The notes under the pieces: model-generated
Told to the model about the DNA's origin: nothing
The model's database searches: none
The model's input: the letters and a program-made list of their open reading frames with translations, nothing else
Shown: positions 1 through 12,482 of the stretch, in pieces
Layout of the letters: every line of letters begins with the position of its first letter
Numbering within the stretch: position 1 is the stretch's first letter
Source of the DNA: Xylaria sp. FL1777
Lineage: Eukaryota > Ascomycota > Sordariomycetes > Xylariales > Xylariaceae
Reading direction: 5' to 3'
Length of the DNA: 64,000 bases
Assembly (NCBI GenBank): GCA_022578965.1
Contig: MU400507.1
Location: 248,001-312,000, forward strand
Translations under genes and position numbers: made by a program

Positions 1-437
1 AGCTCGAACTATCGGAAAGGCAGCAGAAGGCAACAGGTTTGTCCTCGCCGGTATCGACCGATGCTAAACCCGGAGTCGTGACACCACTCGAAGACTACCG
101 GACGGTTATGGTGCAACGAGGCATTTTCCAGAGCATCGCGAGTATGGGCCTACCAGCTTTCACCATTCACAGCGTAGTCCGATACTCCGGACGGGCTATG
201 AAAGATGTTAAAAACAAGACGTTGAGGGTATGGGGTCCGATAGGCCTTGGTCTAGCCGTAGTGCCATTCTTACCTAGGCTCTTTGATGCACCGGTGGAGA
301 ACGCTGTTGAGTGGGCATTCCATAAGGGCTTCGCTTCGTACGGGGGTCCTGCTTACGTGGGGGATTCCCCAACGACAGGGCGCGAGGCGAGTCTACACCA
401 ACGACCTAGAAAGGATCCCAAAGAAAAAGAACTCTAG
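1..437 (+). CDS. MTP18/MTFP1-like mitochondrial protein, 3' part
   Basis: The frame is open from the left edge to the stop at 435-437, so the 5' end lies outside the window; the first ATG cannot be seen. The visible part holds the conserved core of the mitochondrial 18-kDa protein (MTP18) family: a stretch reading QRGIFQSIASMGLPAFTIHS, then VRYSGRAMKDVKN, then a hydrophobic segment (GPIGLGLAVVPFLPRLFD) and VENAVEWAFHKGF. MTP18/MTFP1 is an inner mitochondrial membrane protein linked to mitochondrial fission in animals; fungal members are little studied. The C-terminus is a short charged tail rich in R and K. An intron upstream of about position 39 is possible. The family call is firm; the cellular role in this fungus is inferred. 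Confidence 0.85.
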   Translation, partial: LELSERQQKATGLSSPVSTDAKPGVVTPLEDYRTVMVQRGIFQSIASMGLPAFTIHSVVRYSGRAMKDVKNKTLRVWGPIGLGLAVVPFLPRLFDAPVENAVEWAFHKGFASYGGPAYVGDSPTTGREASLHQRPRKDPKEKEL

Positions 438-748
438 GTAAATGTAGCGGGAATCCAGGCGCCGTGGCGTTATTAGAGTTGAGCCAGTTTTGGCGGATTA
501 TTTTGCGCAGCATCACATCTCTTTTCAGTCAAAGTTTTGGTAAATCAACCGCTCAAGGGTATAGGGCTGTAAATTCTATGTCATAGTACAACACTCCGTC
601 TATAACGAAATGCATGAGAAACACCTCATTATGTATCGTCATGATCTCAGTCCCTTAGACATTCGCTCTGAAATGCATACAAAAACCAAGTTAACGCCGG
701 TGTAAATGCGATCAGTATCCACAACATCGTTCCCTCATCATGCCTCGT
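438..748. other. Short convergent intergenic region
   Basis: 311 bases between two genes that end towards each other. It presumably holds both 3' untranslated regions and poly(A) sites. I see no open reading frame or repeat. Confidence 0.6.
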
Positions 749-1672
749 TCACATCTCGATCAGATCTGGAGGGGGTCCAATGCCTCGCAACAAGACAATC
801 GTATTTCCGCTGGCCAGCACAGACCCGATTTTCTCGTTGAACTCAAGAACTCTCCCTCCCTCCACATGGAACACCCGCAGTTTATCCCTCTCCTCCGATG
901 ATTGATTGTTCACGTTCTCAACCTGCAGGCTCTTGGCTGCGGCGTCGAGGACTCTTCCTATTACCCAGTCCTTCGAGTAGAAGAACTCGCCCTTATAATT
1001 CTTGGCCGTTGTCGTCTCGGCTTCGGCCTCCACATATAGATAAACCCGCTTCTCGGGGGGCAGCTTGGCATCGCCCTTGGCGGTCTTCTTCAAGTTGTTG
1101 ACGGCGACCAGGCGCGCGGAGGCAGAAGTCGGCTTCGCCTTCGGCAGCGCCCGACTGGCCATCTCCTTCTTGGCGGTGCCCCAGGCGCGCAGCTTCGCAA
1201 ACGCGGACCTCGTCTGCTCGGCGACGTCGCGGGGGCGCGCGCCGACGGGCACCTTGTTCTTGCAGTCGTGCTCCTCGCGCAGCCTGTGCTTGAGACAGTA
1301 GTCGTGGTTGCAGTTGGCGCAGTGGACGCCGGGCACCAGCGACGTGCCTATCGTGGTCTTGCAGTCGGCGGCCGCGCAGGGCTTCTGGGAGACGTAGTCG
1401 CGCATCCGCTTGCCCTCGCCGGCGGCGGGGCGCGCCAGTTGCGCCTGGCGCCGTCGCTCGGCCCAGGCGCCCTTGTTCTCGCATCTATGCGCATCCTCGG
1501 TCCGGTGGTCGAGGCAGAAGGTCTTCTTGCAGCTCTGGCACAGGAAGGGCAGGAAATCGAGCTGGTTGCAATACTCGAGCTGGCAATGCTTGCCGATGAG
1601 CGTGGCGTCGTTGTCTTTGTCCATTTTGACGTAGCTCGTGTCGGGAGCGTCAGCTGTAAGTGAAGAAGACAT
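749..1672 (-). CDS. AN1-type zinc-finger protein with ubiquitin-like C-terminus (ZFAND1/Cuz1-like)
   Basis: A single exon of 307 aa. Two AN1 zinc fingers are visible: residues 30-64 (C-x4-C-x9-C-x2-C-x4-C-x2-H-x5-H-x-C) and residues 99-137 with the same spacing of Cys and His. A lysine- and alanine-rich linker follows. The last 85 residues look like a ubiquitin-like fold (KRVYLYVEAEAE near its start, GNTIVLLRG near its end). Two AN1 fingers plus a ubiquitin-like domain is the layout of human ZFAND1; yeast Cuz1 has one finger plus the domain. These proteins bind Cdc48/p97 and the proteasome and help cells survive arsenite and other proteotoxic stress. The start at MSSSLTADAP is the first ATG of the frame; a second Met at residue 17 is also possible. 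The gene is divergent from the HET gene. The family is sure; the stress role is inferred. Confidence 0.9.
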   Translation of the reverse strand: MSSSLTADAPDTSYVKMDKDNDATLIGKHCQLEYCNQLDFLPFLCQSCKKTFCLDHRTEDAHRCENKGAWAERRRQAQLARPAAGEGKRMRDYVSQKPCAAADCKTTIGTSLVPGVHCANCNHDYCLKHRLREEHDCKNKVPVGARPRDVAEQTRSAFAKLRAWGTAKKEMASRALPKAKPTSASARLVAVNNLKKTAKGDAKLPPEKRVYLYVEAEAETTTAKNYKGEFFYSKDWVIGRVLDAAAKSLQVENVNNQSSEERDKLRVFHVEGGRVLEFNEKIGSVLASGNTIVLLRGIGPPPDLIEM

Positions 1673-2324
1673 CGTGCCTACACGTGCGCAGCAGTCGCCT
1701 CTTATGTATCGGGTTCATATGCTAGTTGGTATGCGTAAAGGTAGGTAGGCAGTTAGTCGACTCGTAAGCCTTGGGTGCCTCGTGGCCGCGAGATGGCGAA
1801 GCTGAGATGATTAGCTAAAGGGCTGAGGAACGGCCTGGAAGCAGCTGGCGAAGACGTACGGTACGAGGCACAGTGCACAAGGCTATCCCTCACCGTACCT
1901 ACAGTACGTAGCTACATGTCACATGTACAACAACATCAACACTTATCCAACCCCCCAACCACACAAAAGTGTGACAGCCTTCACTTCCCCCGCTGCATTG
2001 CATCCCATTGCCACGACAATACAAATAGATACCTAATTCCTATCAATTCACCATGGGCAAATTGTTACCGTTACGGGGGCGAATCTTGTTTGTGCGGCTA
2101 AGCACTCAGCGAAGCAACCCAGTCCTACAGCTTCTACAAGCGGAGTGGCTTGGGCAACTGAAGTACGGCTGATGTCGTGGCCTTCTTTCTTAGCGCTTAT
2201 AATATTGAAATACATAACCTCAGACGCATAGTCGCAGATATATATATTTACCTTATTCACTATTCCGGATAGTACTCCAGATTGTATATCTCTACAACTG
2301 TTTCTGCTCTTTATTGTTCTCACA
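1673..2324. promoter_or_regulatory. Divergent promoter region, AN1 zinc-finger gene / HET gene
   Basis: 652 bases between two start codons pointing away from each other, so both promoters should lie here. A TATATATA stretch near 2238-2246, about 80 bases before the HET start, could serve as its TATA element. I see no reliable transcription-factor sites. Confidence 0.45.
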
Positions 2325-4758
2325 ATGGAAGTACTGCAACTTCAAACGCATTCATGCAACCAATGCAAGAAGATCGTTTTAGATTTTCGTCATGAATTTG
2401 ATAAGTTGACGAAGGCGCGTGCCGAACAAAAGGAGCAGCTAGAGAATGAAACTTTCGGTGAGGTTCCCCGGCCAGTTGTTAATCAAGAAGATTTTTATGA
2501 GACGAACATGGCTAAAAAGGGCGCGTTGTTCGATGTCACGTTTGGTGAACTCTGTACTGGTGCTGTGACTGGATGTCAGCTGTTCAACTGGATTATGAAC
2601 GACGAGTGGATCTCCCAGGAGACAATTCAGAGTATTGCCCGAAGAGATATAATCGACAACCCAAAGTACAACAAACTAAACTGGGCCTATATAGATTGGT
2701 CGTTATGGCATAACGAATGGCTCGGGGAGCCATGCCCGGATAACACTCTACACAAGATTCGTCCAAGCTTAGGAGACTCTTTGGACCAGTGCCGTCTGTG
2801 GGCTTCGACGTACCGAAGCAGCGCGAATCCGCTTGATATCGAATTTATCGAGTTTTTCGGCTTATGGGATCCCATAACCAAAAAAATTGTTTATCGAACA
2901 AGACATGGTTTCCAAGTTTTCGCACATTCAGAGGATCCCTCCTCAAGCACCGTCTCGAATAGGCCTATCGCGAGGTTTCCGGGCTCAGGCACAAATCTTG
3001 TGAGAATGGCTTCGTGGTTGAATGATTGCCAAGAACATCATCCCAATTGTAGAACCATGCTGGGTGAAATGCCCACGCGGCTCATCGAAATTACTGACAC
3101 ATCGGAAACTGTCAGCTTGCGGCTCTGTCGGACGAAAGAAGTAGGACGCGTTCCATTTGCCGCACTTAGCTATTGCTGGGGCGGTGAACAACCTATGAAA
3201 TGCCTTAGTTCCAATATAGTTTCGTATGGAACTACAATTCCGTTCGAGAAGCAAACACAAACGATCAAAGATGTCATAAAAGTCTGCCAGGGAATCGGAC
3301 TTCAGTACCTTTGGGTAGACGCACTTTGTATCATCCAAGACGATCCCAACGATAAATATGTGGAGATTGCCAAAATGACATCCATCTACAGTATCGCTAC
3401 AGTCACTATTATAGCAGCCCGGTCGTCCTCGACTACTGAGGGATTCCTGGGTGAGAGATTTCCTGACCTTAGAGAAGGTGCCGTTGTTTCGTATCGCTGT
3501 GTCGATGGTGAGTTTGGTTCCGTCACTCTCGTAAAGCTAAGTGAAGAGTATGAGGAAGTAGAGCCAATCGACGAAAGGGGCTGGACCCTTCAAGAGCGGT
3601 TGCTCTCCTCTAGAATCATTGAATTCGGCTCTCGGCAGACGAGATGGATATGCTCAGAAATAAGAAATTCGGGTCTCTTCCGCGAAAAGTATACGGATGG
3701 TTGGAGGAGGGATTTGAGCACCAGCGGTAAGCGAAGTCCCGAAGTCATGAACCTCGAACATATTCGCGCCGCCAAGTCGACAATTGACTTTTATGGCCGA
3801 CCGAGGCATACCCAATTTATGGATTATTTCACTGCTATGCAGCAGTGGGAGAACATATGCGCAACGTTCACCGGGAGGGCTTTGACACTGTCGTCTGATC
3901 GCGCCTTGGCTGTCTCGGGAATTGCCCAAATCTACGCCGAAGTATCTGGGGATCAGTACTTTGCTGGTCTCTGGAAGTCATGCTTCCACTCTGGGCTGCT
4001 GTGGGAGACTGCACACAACCATCTGCATCACAAGAATATACCTCTCCCTACAACCTACCAAGGCCCGTCATGGTCAGTATGTGCACACTGGAGTCATTTC
4101 TTTCCATTTCTAGTAACCTGAGGACTCCCAACATGTCTCGGGAGCATGCATCAGGGGCATAATATTCACCCAAACGAGTAATTACTGACTCCAGCGAGCA
4201 TAGTGGCTCTCCGTAAACGGACCCGTTAGATTTGGCCTAACGCGTTTACCATCAGATTGCGTTGGAGAGATTATCAGCTGCGAGACGGAGCCTGCAAACG
4301 AAGCAGCACCGTACGGCCTAGTCCGTGAAGGCTCAGGCCGGCTAGTGTTGGCTGCTCCTACTGCTACAGCAATAAGAACGAGGGTGCCATTGAGCTCTAC
4401 CGGAAGATTCAAAGATGAGGTGATGATCATAGGCCTCGGCCCCGAGTCTCTCGTTTGTTACGCTATCGCCGAGATGTACTGTGATGTTCAAGGGCTAGAG
4501 ATCGGCGAGGAAGAGGAAGCTGCTGACTGTCTAGTTGCAGCGATCTGTCGGACGCCCATCGGAGGCAAACTATCCTGCGAGGGATTGGTTCTTCGGTGGA
4601 GCTCTCCGGAGAGGAAAACATACTCCCGCATCGGACGATTCTCCTATTACGGTGACCGTAAAGGACACATTCTCCCAGAGTATGTTAAAGAGGGGCAGTC
4701 TACAGAGGTAGACTTTGACTGGTTTATGGATGAACTGCAGGTTATAGAGATTATCTAA
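2325..4758 (+). CDS. HET-domain protein (heterokaryon incompatibility family)
   Basis: Two exons, 2325-4076 and 4204-4758, give 768 aa. The 127-nt intron (donor GTATGT, branch-like TACTGAC, acceptor TAG) is supported because it restores the PSWSW motif that usually follows the HET domain; without it the frame stops at 4121. The HET domain begins near residue 277 (FAALSYCWGG), continues through YLWVDALCIIQDD, and ends in ERGWTLQERLLSSRIIEFG near residue 420-435, the expected order. The N-terminal 270 residues contain a CxxC pair (residues 11 and 14) and no domain I recognise. HET proteins trigger cell death when unlike fungal strains fuse; most genomic copies have unknown partners. The degenerate DNA downstream fits the variable neighbourhoods in which HET genes often lie. 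Family sure; incompatibility role inferred. Confidence 0.9.
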
Positions 4759-5933
4759 GAAGTATAATCATTACCTTGTTGCAAGATATTCTTATGTGCC
4801 TTTTCATGTATCGTTAGTGATGAATAACGTTTCGATTAGGTTTATTCCGGCTGCGGAAGTGATACGCAACCAAGCTCGGTTCGAGGTTTTACTGCTTTTT
4901 GAGATAGCATACGATAGCCTATCATCACTCAGGCGACTGGGTAAGGAATTACAGTAGTTTTTGCATGAGCATATGAAGCTATATTATTCTCTGTGCCCGG
5001 CAATACCAAGGGGCAAACACTCTCTCGCCTTCTTGGCCTACGATAAAATCGATCAAAGCCTACTAAACGCAGCCCCTACCAGAGTTTTCCGAAGTCATTT
5101 AACTACCTGAACCTTTTAACATTCTAAAAGTTACTATAAGTAGACAAAGGCTAGATTAACATGATTTTAAGAATTATTGAAGCTTATAAAGGGAACAGTT
5201 CAAAGCTGTAAAGGAGTTGCTGTAATGAGTGTTCTCTATGGCCGATCTAGGTAGTTTAAGTCGGCTACGAGAGGGCGCCTTTGCCGGTTGCATAGATAAG
5301 TAGCCATGGTCGACGACCTGCTTGGCCAACAGTTACGCATTAGGCCAAAACGTGAGTACCTATACTAGGGCGACTTTGGTGAGATCCAGGTGATACCAAG
5401 TGGTTAGGTCGTTGTCTACGGTCATATATGATGGGGGTATATGCAAGCATGTACATTTTTTGTTTGTACAAGGTAAGATGCTGCTCAAGCTGGGTTCGGG
5501 CGAGATCTATCATGGTACAGGGTGGTAAGACCCGTTTCTACGTTTCTTAGGCATCCTTATTAACAATTTTTAGCTGTGTTGAGAAATGGGATGGATATTG
5601 ATAAGTCGTGAGACATTGGCTATACCTAGGTACTAGGTACTGACATGAGCATCCACAGTGAGAAGTACTATAGGCACTGTCCACAGTACCTTTAATAATC
5701 AGCGAGTTCTGCAGCGAGGTACCATTTGGGAGCAATTAAACACGGATCATCACCACACGCACTAATCCTATTTTGGAACAATTAAGCAGGCAATGAAGTC
5801 ACGGGCTTTCGCGTTTGGGATGACGCATTGTTAATTCGTCTGCTCTCACATACACCGAGAAACCGCGAATTGACATACCTTTTGGCAGATCCTTCGTTTG
5901 AGTCAGCCACCCCCATGTCGATGTTGTTTGGAA
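4759..5933. other. Gene-free, A+T-leaning region
   Basis: 1.2 kb with no convincing reading frame. The middle (about 4980-5420) has more G+C than its surroundings and looks like decayed formerly coding or transposon DNA, but I cannot assign it. A perfect TACCTAGGTA palindrome lies at 5623-5632. The right end should hold the RAD4 promoter. Confidence 0.4.
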
Positions 5934-8900
5934 ATGCCCCCTCATGTACCACGTAAGCGGTTATTGCCATCGGATGGTGATGGACACATTGCGAGGCAGT
6001 CGAGAAAGTCAACCGCTGAAACCACCCCTGTCACAAAAGCCACCGCCAGGAAACCCACGCTATGGGATGATTTAGACTCGGCCTCCAAAAGGGGATCGAC
6101 GGAGAAAACTAGAGCTGCAATACAGCAAATGCAGGAGGACGAAGATGACAGCAGCTCTCTCAGCTCATTATCGGATGCTCAATTCGAAGATGTCCCTGCA
6201 CCCAAGCGACAGAAAACCAGTCACGATGTTGATGACTCTGACGATGAGGACGATGTGGAATTTGAGGATGTTCCGTCTCATGAACCGCAAAACCAGCCAG
6301 ATCCGGAGCTTGGCGATCTGGAGTTGACGCTGTACCAAGACAACCGAGTCTTACCGCTAGCCAGTGAACTTGGGAAGAAAGGACCTTCTAAGAGGGAGAA
6401 AGCAATCCGCGTCGCCACTCATTGTATTCACGTTCAGTTTCTTTTATGGCACAATGCGGTACGGAATTCGTGGCTATGCGACCAGGAAGTCCAAGCCATA
6501 TTGTTGTCCCACCTACCTCCACGACTATGGGAAGAAATCGATCGTTGGAAACGGAATAGCGGATTAGAATCTACAGGATGTCCTTCCGGGGGTGAAGCCA
6601 AGGTCAAGAAGAGTGCCAAGAGGAAAGGAAAGCAGAACTCGCGACCAACCAGAGATTGGAGCGAAGCAGCCGACCGCCTAGAAAAGGGGGTCCCGGATAT
6701 GAGCCAGGGAGATCCTCTTTTTAGGCTGATGAAGTATCTAATAGCTTGGTGGAAGCAAAGATTTCGCATAACGGCGCCAGGGCTACGCAAATGGGGCTAT
6801 ATGAACGCAAGGAGGCTTGGCAAATTGAGAGCCGCATTCGAGAAGGAAGAACACGATTCAGAAAAGTTTGGGGAGCGAGTTGAGAATATCGACAAATTCC
6901 GACAATTAGCTCAAGATTGTACCGGCAGCCGAGACATTGGTGCGCAACTGTTCACAGCACTTTTGCGGGGTTTGGGCCTTGATGCGCGATGTATGTCCAT
7001 ATCAGTCCTTTTCTCTCCACTTTGACTATTACTAGGAAAACACGCTTTATCTCGGCTGAATTCTGCTTTTACTGACCCTTGCTATTTAAGTGGTTGCGAA
7101 TATTCAATCCTTAGGGTTCGGTTGGAGCAAAGGGGAGGAAGCAGATGAGGTGAAGGAGCAACAGACGGATGGCCACAAAGCAGAGGAGCCTACAGCGAAG
7201 ACGAAAGCGATGAAGAAAAAGGGAGCAAAAATAAAGCCGGCCAGACGCCAAACGAGGAAGTCCGATAGGGACGCTCTCAAAATAGACATAGACGATTCTG
7301 ACGAGTATGCAGAACCTCTCGATGAGAGTGAGGAAGATTCATCTGTTGTGGATGTAACAGATGACGTTCGTCCAAAACAACACAAGTCGAAGCTCTATGA
7401 TAAGGACCTAGAGTTCCCACACTATTGGACGGAAGTTCTGTCACCAGTAACGAATAAGTACGTATCCGTTGATCCTATTGTTAAATCAATCGTTGGTACG
7501 AATCGCGACTTGATTGAGTCTTTAGAGCCACGAGGCGGCAAGGCGGACAAAGCCAAACAAATAATGGCTTACTGCGTGGGATTCTCGCAAGATGGCACCG
7601 CAAAGGATGTAACTGTTCGTTACCTCAGGAAACAGATATTTCCGGGCAAGACGAAAGGAGTCCGAATGCCAGAAGAAAAGGTCCCGATTTACAATAAACA
7701 TGGGAAAATTCGACGATACGACCAATTCAATTGGTTCAAATCAATCATCCGAGGATACTCTAGAGGTGATAAGAAGCACCCCATTACTGCACTAGATGAA
7801 ATAGAAGAAACGACCGATTTGAAACCTGTCCAGCCAGAGAAGAAAGAGGTTAAGGAAGGAGAGGAGACATTACAATATTACAAGACATCAAAAGAATATG
7901 TTCTACAGCGACATTTGAAAAGAGAAGAAGCATTACTCCCTGATGCTGTTCCAGTCAAGGTGTTCCACAATAAGGGTAAAGGTGGCAAAGTCGAAGAGGA
8001 AGACGTATACCTCCGGAAGGACGTTGTGTCAGTGAAAAGTGCCGAAACGTGGCACAAACAAGGCCGCGCTCCTTTGGACGGCGTTCAACCATTAAAGCAT
8101 GCTCCATATCGAGCAGCGACGACAAATCGGCGCAGGGAGATTGCTGAAGCTGAGGCTGCAACAGGTCAAAAGGTTTTACAACCACTCTACAGCTTCGATC
8201 AGACTGACTGGATTATTCCTGACCCCATTAAAGATGGTGTCATTCCTAAGAATGAATACGGGTCTGTGCGATTAATCATATACTATTTTGAAATACCGCT
8301 AACGCGTTGCAGTAATATTGATATGTTTGCTGAGCATATGTGTCCAGAAGGTAAGTTTCCCTTGCGTTAATTTATCATATGTACCTAATCAACGTAGGTG
8401 CTGTACATGTTCCGTATCGTGGGGTCCCGCGTGTTTGCAAGCGGCTCGGGATCGATTTTGCCGAAGCTGTTGTTGGATTTGAATTTGGTCATCGTATGGC
8501 TGTACCCGTCATTCAAGGAGTAGTGATCGCACAGGAACATCACGAGCGTCTATTGGAAGAATTAGAGAAAGACGAAGCAGAACGAGCCAGGAAGGAAGAT
8601 GAAAAACGCAGAAAAGCTGCCCTAAGCACGTGGCGCAGATTCCTGATGGGGCTACGGATCGCAGATCGCATACGACAAGAATATGGGCACCTAGACGAGC
8701 CCGTCGATGTCTTAGGTCACGGAAGCGAGAACCAGAAAGACGTTGAGATCGATGCACACGATGAAGATATGGGTGGAGGATTCTTACCCGAAGGATACGA
8801 GGAAGACGAAGTTGAAAAGGAAGAACCACGCCATACTTCGGGTTTCTTTAATGCACCTGTAACTCACGACGAAGACGACGAAGGTGAAGATCCCTTTCAA

Positions 8901-9158
8901 GTAGAGTATCAAAATGATGCCCTGGAAACGGAGTCTACACAAGTACAAGACGATAAATCTAACGCCGAATTGGACTCGGAGCCTGAAGCCGAATGGGAAG
9001 AAGCGCCTGTCAAGACCTTGAGGAAGGCAGCTCCGAAACCTAAGCCAAACCCGAGACAGTCGACTCGACGACGAACGAGGAGGAAGCTAGTTGAGTCGTC
9101 AGATGAAGATGAAGACGAAGACGACGAGGATTTCAGGCTATCCGACAACGACGGTTAA
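5934..9158 (+). CDS. RAD4: DNA repair protein Rad4 / XPC homologue
   Basis: Four exons, 5934-6990, 7091-8261, 8313-8350 and 8398-9158, give 1,008 aa; introns are 100, 51 and 47 nt. Exon 3 is only 38 nt. The start MPPHVPRKR is the first ATG of the frame and matches the usual start of fungal Rad4 proteins. A remnant transglutaminase-like domain begins near residue 160 (HVQFLLWHNAVRNSW). The beta-hairpin domains follow: BHD1 near residue 620 (EYVLQRHLKREEALLP), then LYSFDQTDWIIPDP, and BHD3 near 735-800 (HVPYRGVPRVCKRLGIDFAEA). Acidic stretches lie near residues 65-115 and in the tail. Rad4/XPC, with Rad23, recognises helix-distorting lesions in global-genome nucleotide excision repair in the nucleus. 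All exons keep frame and conserved motifs, so the gene looks intact. Confidence 0.93.
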
Positions 9159-10203
9159 TCCGCAATAATGGGGTTTCTCTGAACTCTCCACATTGCAGAC
9201 CATATCGCTGACTTTTGTCATTGGATTTGAACCTAACGGGTTCTGTATTTGATTCTGATCAGTAACCCTTGATTACCCATGGTCATGGCTAGATTCGTCT
9301 TGAGGCTCTGCTGTCTGTTCAGACCATGAACCAACTGAGTTGGTTAACAACACAAAGATACTTTAATTACCATCGAATGCCCCATTAACTGTGGTAATTG
9401 GCCGTCAGCTAAGATACCAATTCTCTGTATTATTATCCTTGTCTTACATTGGCCGCTACATGTTCCGCTTCTCTTGACAGTTATTTAGAAGCTTACAGAC
9501 AGGCAACTCTCACCTACGATAGATACCAAGCATATACACTATCGACGATGAGTTCACTACTCTCAATCTTAGACTCTTGATACATTTCGTAACCTCTAAA
9601 GAATCTAGGGAATGAACCTGCTCGGAGGGCCACTGTCAAGGCTAGTGGCAAGCGATCGAGCGGGAATAGTCACGCTTGAATCTTCTACTGACAGTGAGAG
9701 CAACTATTCGAATGAGTGGCTACGGTCTATCGCCAATAGATTGTCTGGCAATTCGATCACCCTAAAAGAACGATGTTGTACACATGACCATGATATCAAA
9801 CCATAATAATCGAGCACAAATGGGCATACAATGCTTAGACCAAACACACTAAAATTCGGAGCGTGTTCGGAATTTAATGCGAGGGTCCTCTTTGTGAAAC
9901 GAAACACAAGTATCACGGTAAAAATCAGTCTACTTAGAGTTACCTACTCCCTATCTACGTTACCCCCTATCTATTGCACCTACCCGAAGCGTCCCAATGG
10001 CAGTCTGCTTGTGCGGGGTAGACAGATTGTGGCCTCGGCGTGAGGCCTAGCACTCAGCAGACTGCGTCTATTCATCGTGATTGCCCGTGATTGTTCATGC
10101 TCATGCTCGCTCATTCTTCATCTCGAGACTCGACATTCCCATTTCCAGATATCGAAACGTCAGGCACTAGACTCCTCTAGGTGTAGCGCTGACGGTGGCA
10201 GCC
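9159..10203. other. Intergenic region upstream of the amidase gene
   Basis: About 1 kb between two genes on the same strand. It should hold the RAD4 3' end and the amidase promoter. Only short frames without fungal-family likeness are present. Confidence 0.5.
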
Positions 10204-12482
10204 ATGGAACCATCCCCGGCATCTTGGGTAACCCGAGCCGCCGCCAAAAGAGCGGATACACTGAATAAGATCCGCGCTGAATGGAGACTCAGTCCCGCAG
10301 ACCTTGCCGAAGCCGAAAAGCAGAGAGATCTCACGGGGCCCTTCATCCACCGGTTCCTTGACGCCGACGAGATCTCGATTATTTCGAAGGACAGTGTCCA
10401 GCTGGTCGAGGACATCAGAGCAGCCAAATTGACCGCTGTCCAGGTCACAAGTGCCTTCTGCAAGACTGCTGCTATTGCCCACCAAGTCGTGAGTTGCCAT
10501 GGTTTTGTCGCAACAACATACTTGCCTCATTCATGCCCAGAATCTATGTATACTAAAGCCATGATAGAACAACTGTCTTCATGAGATATTCTTCGATCAA
10601 GCTCTCGAGCGTGCAGCCTGGCTCGATGCGCAGTTTGCTGAAAACCAGTCGACTGTGGGACCGCTGCATGGGCTGCCCATTAGTTTAAAAGATCAATTCC
10701 ATGTCAAAGGCGTTGACACTACTATGGGTTATGTTGGCTGGATCGGTAGCAACCTCGGCATTTCTGATCCAAAGCAAGCCCATAGAGTTGAAAGCCAGCT
10801 TGTCACCGAGCTCTTATCCCTGGGAGCAATCTTGTACTGCAAGACAAGTTTACCCCAGACGCTCCTATGGGGGGAGACCAGAAACAATATAATCGGCCAG
10901 ACGCTAAACCCAAGGAATCGAAACCTGTCGTGCGGTGGTTCTTCAGGAGGTGAAGGTGCTTTGCAAGCGCTTCAAGGCAGTACTCTTGGCCTTGGCACAG
11001 ATATCGGAGGCTCCGTGAGAATCCCTGCCGCTTTCAATGGCATATACTCGTTAAAGCCAACTCCGGAAAGACTTTCATATCGTTGCGTTGCAAACAACAA
11101 TCCTGGGGAAAATACCTATCGTTCTACTGCAGGCATCTTAAGCACCTCGTTACAAGGTCTGAACCTGTTGCTGCGGGCAGATCTCTCAACCAAACCATGG
11201 CTCAGAGACCCAGCCGTAGTCCCTATACCTTTCCGTGATGAAATAGCGACAGAGTTTGAGTCACGAGCCAACCCTGACGGAACCGCCAATGATGCTATAC
11301 CACTAAAGCTCGGCGTGTTATGGACAGATGGCATCATTCAGCCCCATCCACCTATTACCCGTGGACTTAATATCGTCGTGGAAGCAATGAGAAGCGCTGG
11401 GCATAAAGTGGGTTATGAATTTTTCTTTAAAGGCTAGAAAGACTTTGTGAACATCACAAATTACTAACTAGCTTGATAGATTGTCGACTGGAACCCACCA
11501 GCTCAGGCAATTGGGCTGGGAATCCATGTAAGCTATCTTGCACACGAATGCTCTATTATCCGCAAAGTTGATTGCCTTGTGAGTTTCTTATATATGCGCT
11601 GACTCGTGAGTATAGGTGGCTTTCTTGGGAGCCGACGGAGCACATGATATCCGTGAGTAGCTGTCAAAGCCATCGTGACCGTGTTGTTTGTGCCCATCGC
11701 GTTTCTCAGAAGCTGAAACCCCGTGATATAATCTTTCCCGGGATGGGAAGACTCCATTCTAAGCCGTCTTTGAGATGTAACCTGCTCACTTTAAATGTTT
11801 CAGACAGCCAGTTGGACCTTTCGGGCGAACCACTCCTCCCAGAATTGGGGGAAGCATTTACGCTCAGAGAACCGATAAATCTACTAGCGTACCAAGACTT
11901 GACACTTCAGGGCCTCCAATACGAGGCAGAGTATTCTGATTACTGGAACTCTACAGCTGAAGAAGATGGCAAGCCGCCCTGGTGCTTGCACCTCTCACAA
12001 AATCAATTGCTAATTCCCATACAGGGCAGATTGTTGACGCTGTAATTATGCCTGTGGCGCCACATGCAGCTGTCATTCCTGGGAAGTATTACCATGCTGG
12101 TGAGCTTAGTGTGACTACCTTCTTACCCTTTCGCATCTACTGATCGCATTTCAAGGATACACTGAAGTCATCAATGTAATGAACTACAGCGCCGTTGTTA
12201 TTCCGGTCTCCAAAGCGGATAAACTCATCGACACGATTGACAGCTCCTATCAGCCTTCTAGTGAGTTGGATCGAAAGAACTGGGAAGCTTGTAAGTTTAT
12301 TCGCATCTCGTAAGCTTTCTGCAACTCACACTTGCCGGTCAGATGACCCCGAGATATATGACGGTGGCCCAGTCGGTCTTCAGATCGTGGCGCGCAAGTT
12401 TGAAGAGGAGAAAATTCTTTCTATCGCAAAGATTGTCGTCTCTGCGATGGAGACATACAAAGCAAAGGCAACTGCCGCCTAA
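10204..12482 (+). CDS. Amidase-signature family enzyme
   Basis: Eight exons: 10204-10488, 10568-11407, 11480-11527, 11616-11652, 11804-11968, 12025-12099, 12156-12290, 12343-12482; 574 aa. Every junction keeps frame and joins conserved fungal amidase motifs (AHDIHSQLDLSGEP, INLLAYQDLTLQG, DAVIMPVAPHAAVIPGKYYH). The Ser-cisSer-Lys triad is present: K136 in SLKDQFH, S220 in CGGSSGGEG and S244 in GTDIGGSVRIP. The family hydrolyses amide bonds; members resembling this one include acetamidase-type enzymes and fatty-acid amide hydrolases, so the substrate is unknown. Intron 5 (11969-12024) has no usable GT donor and is best read as GC-AG. Exons 3 and 4 are only 48 and 37 nt. No secretion signal is seen, so it is probably cytosolic. 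Confidence 0.9.

Noticed and set aside
993..1484. 163-codon frame on the minus strand
   Set aside because: It overlaps the AN1 zinc-finger gene in another frame and its Arg/Ala-rich product is a by-product of high G+C.
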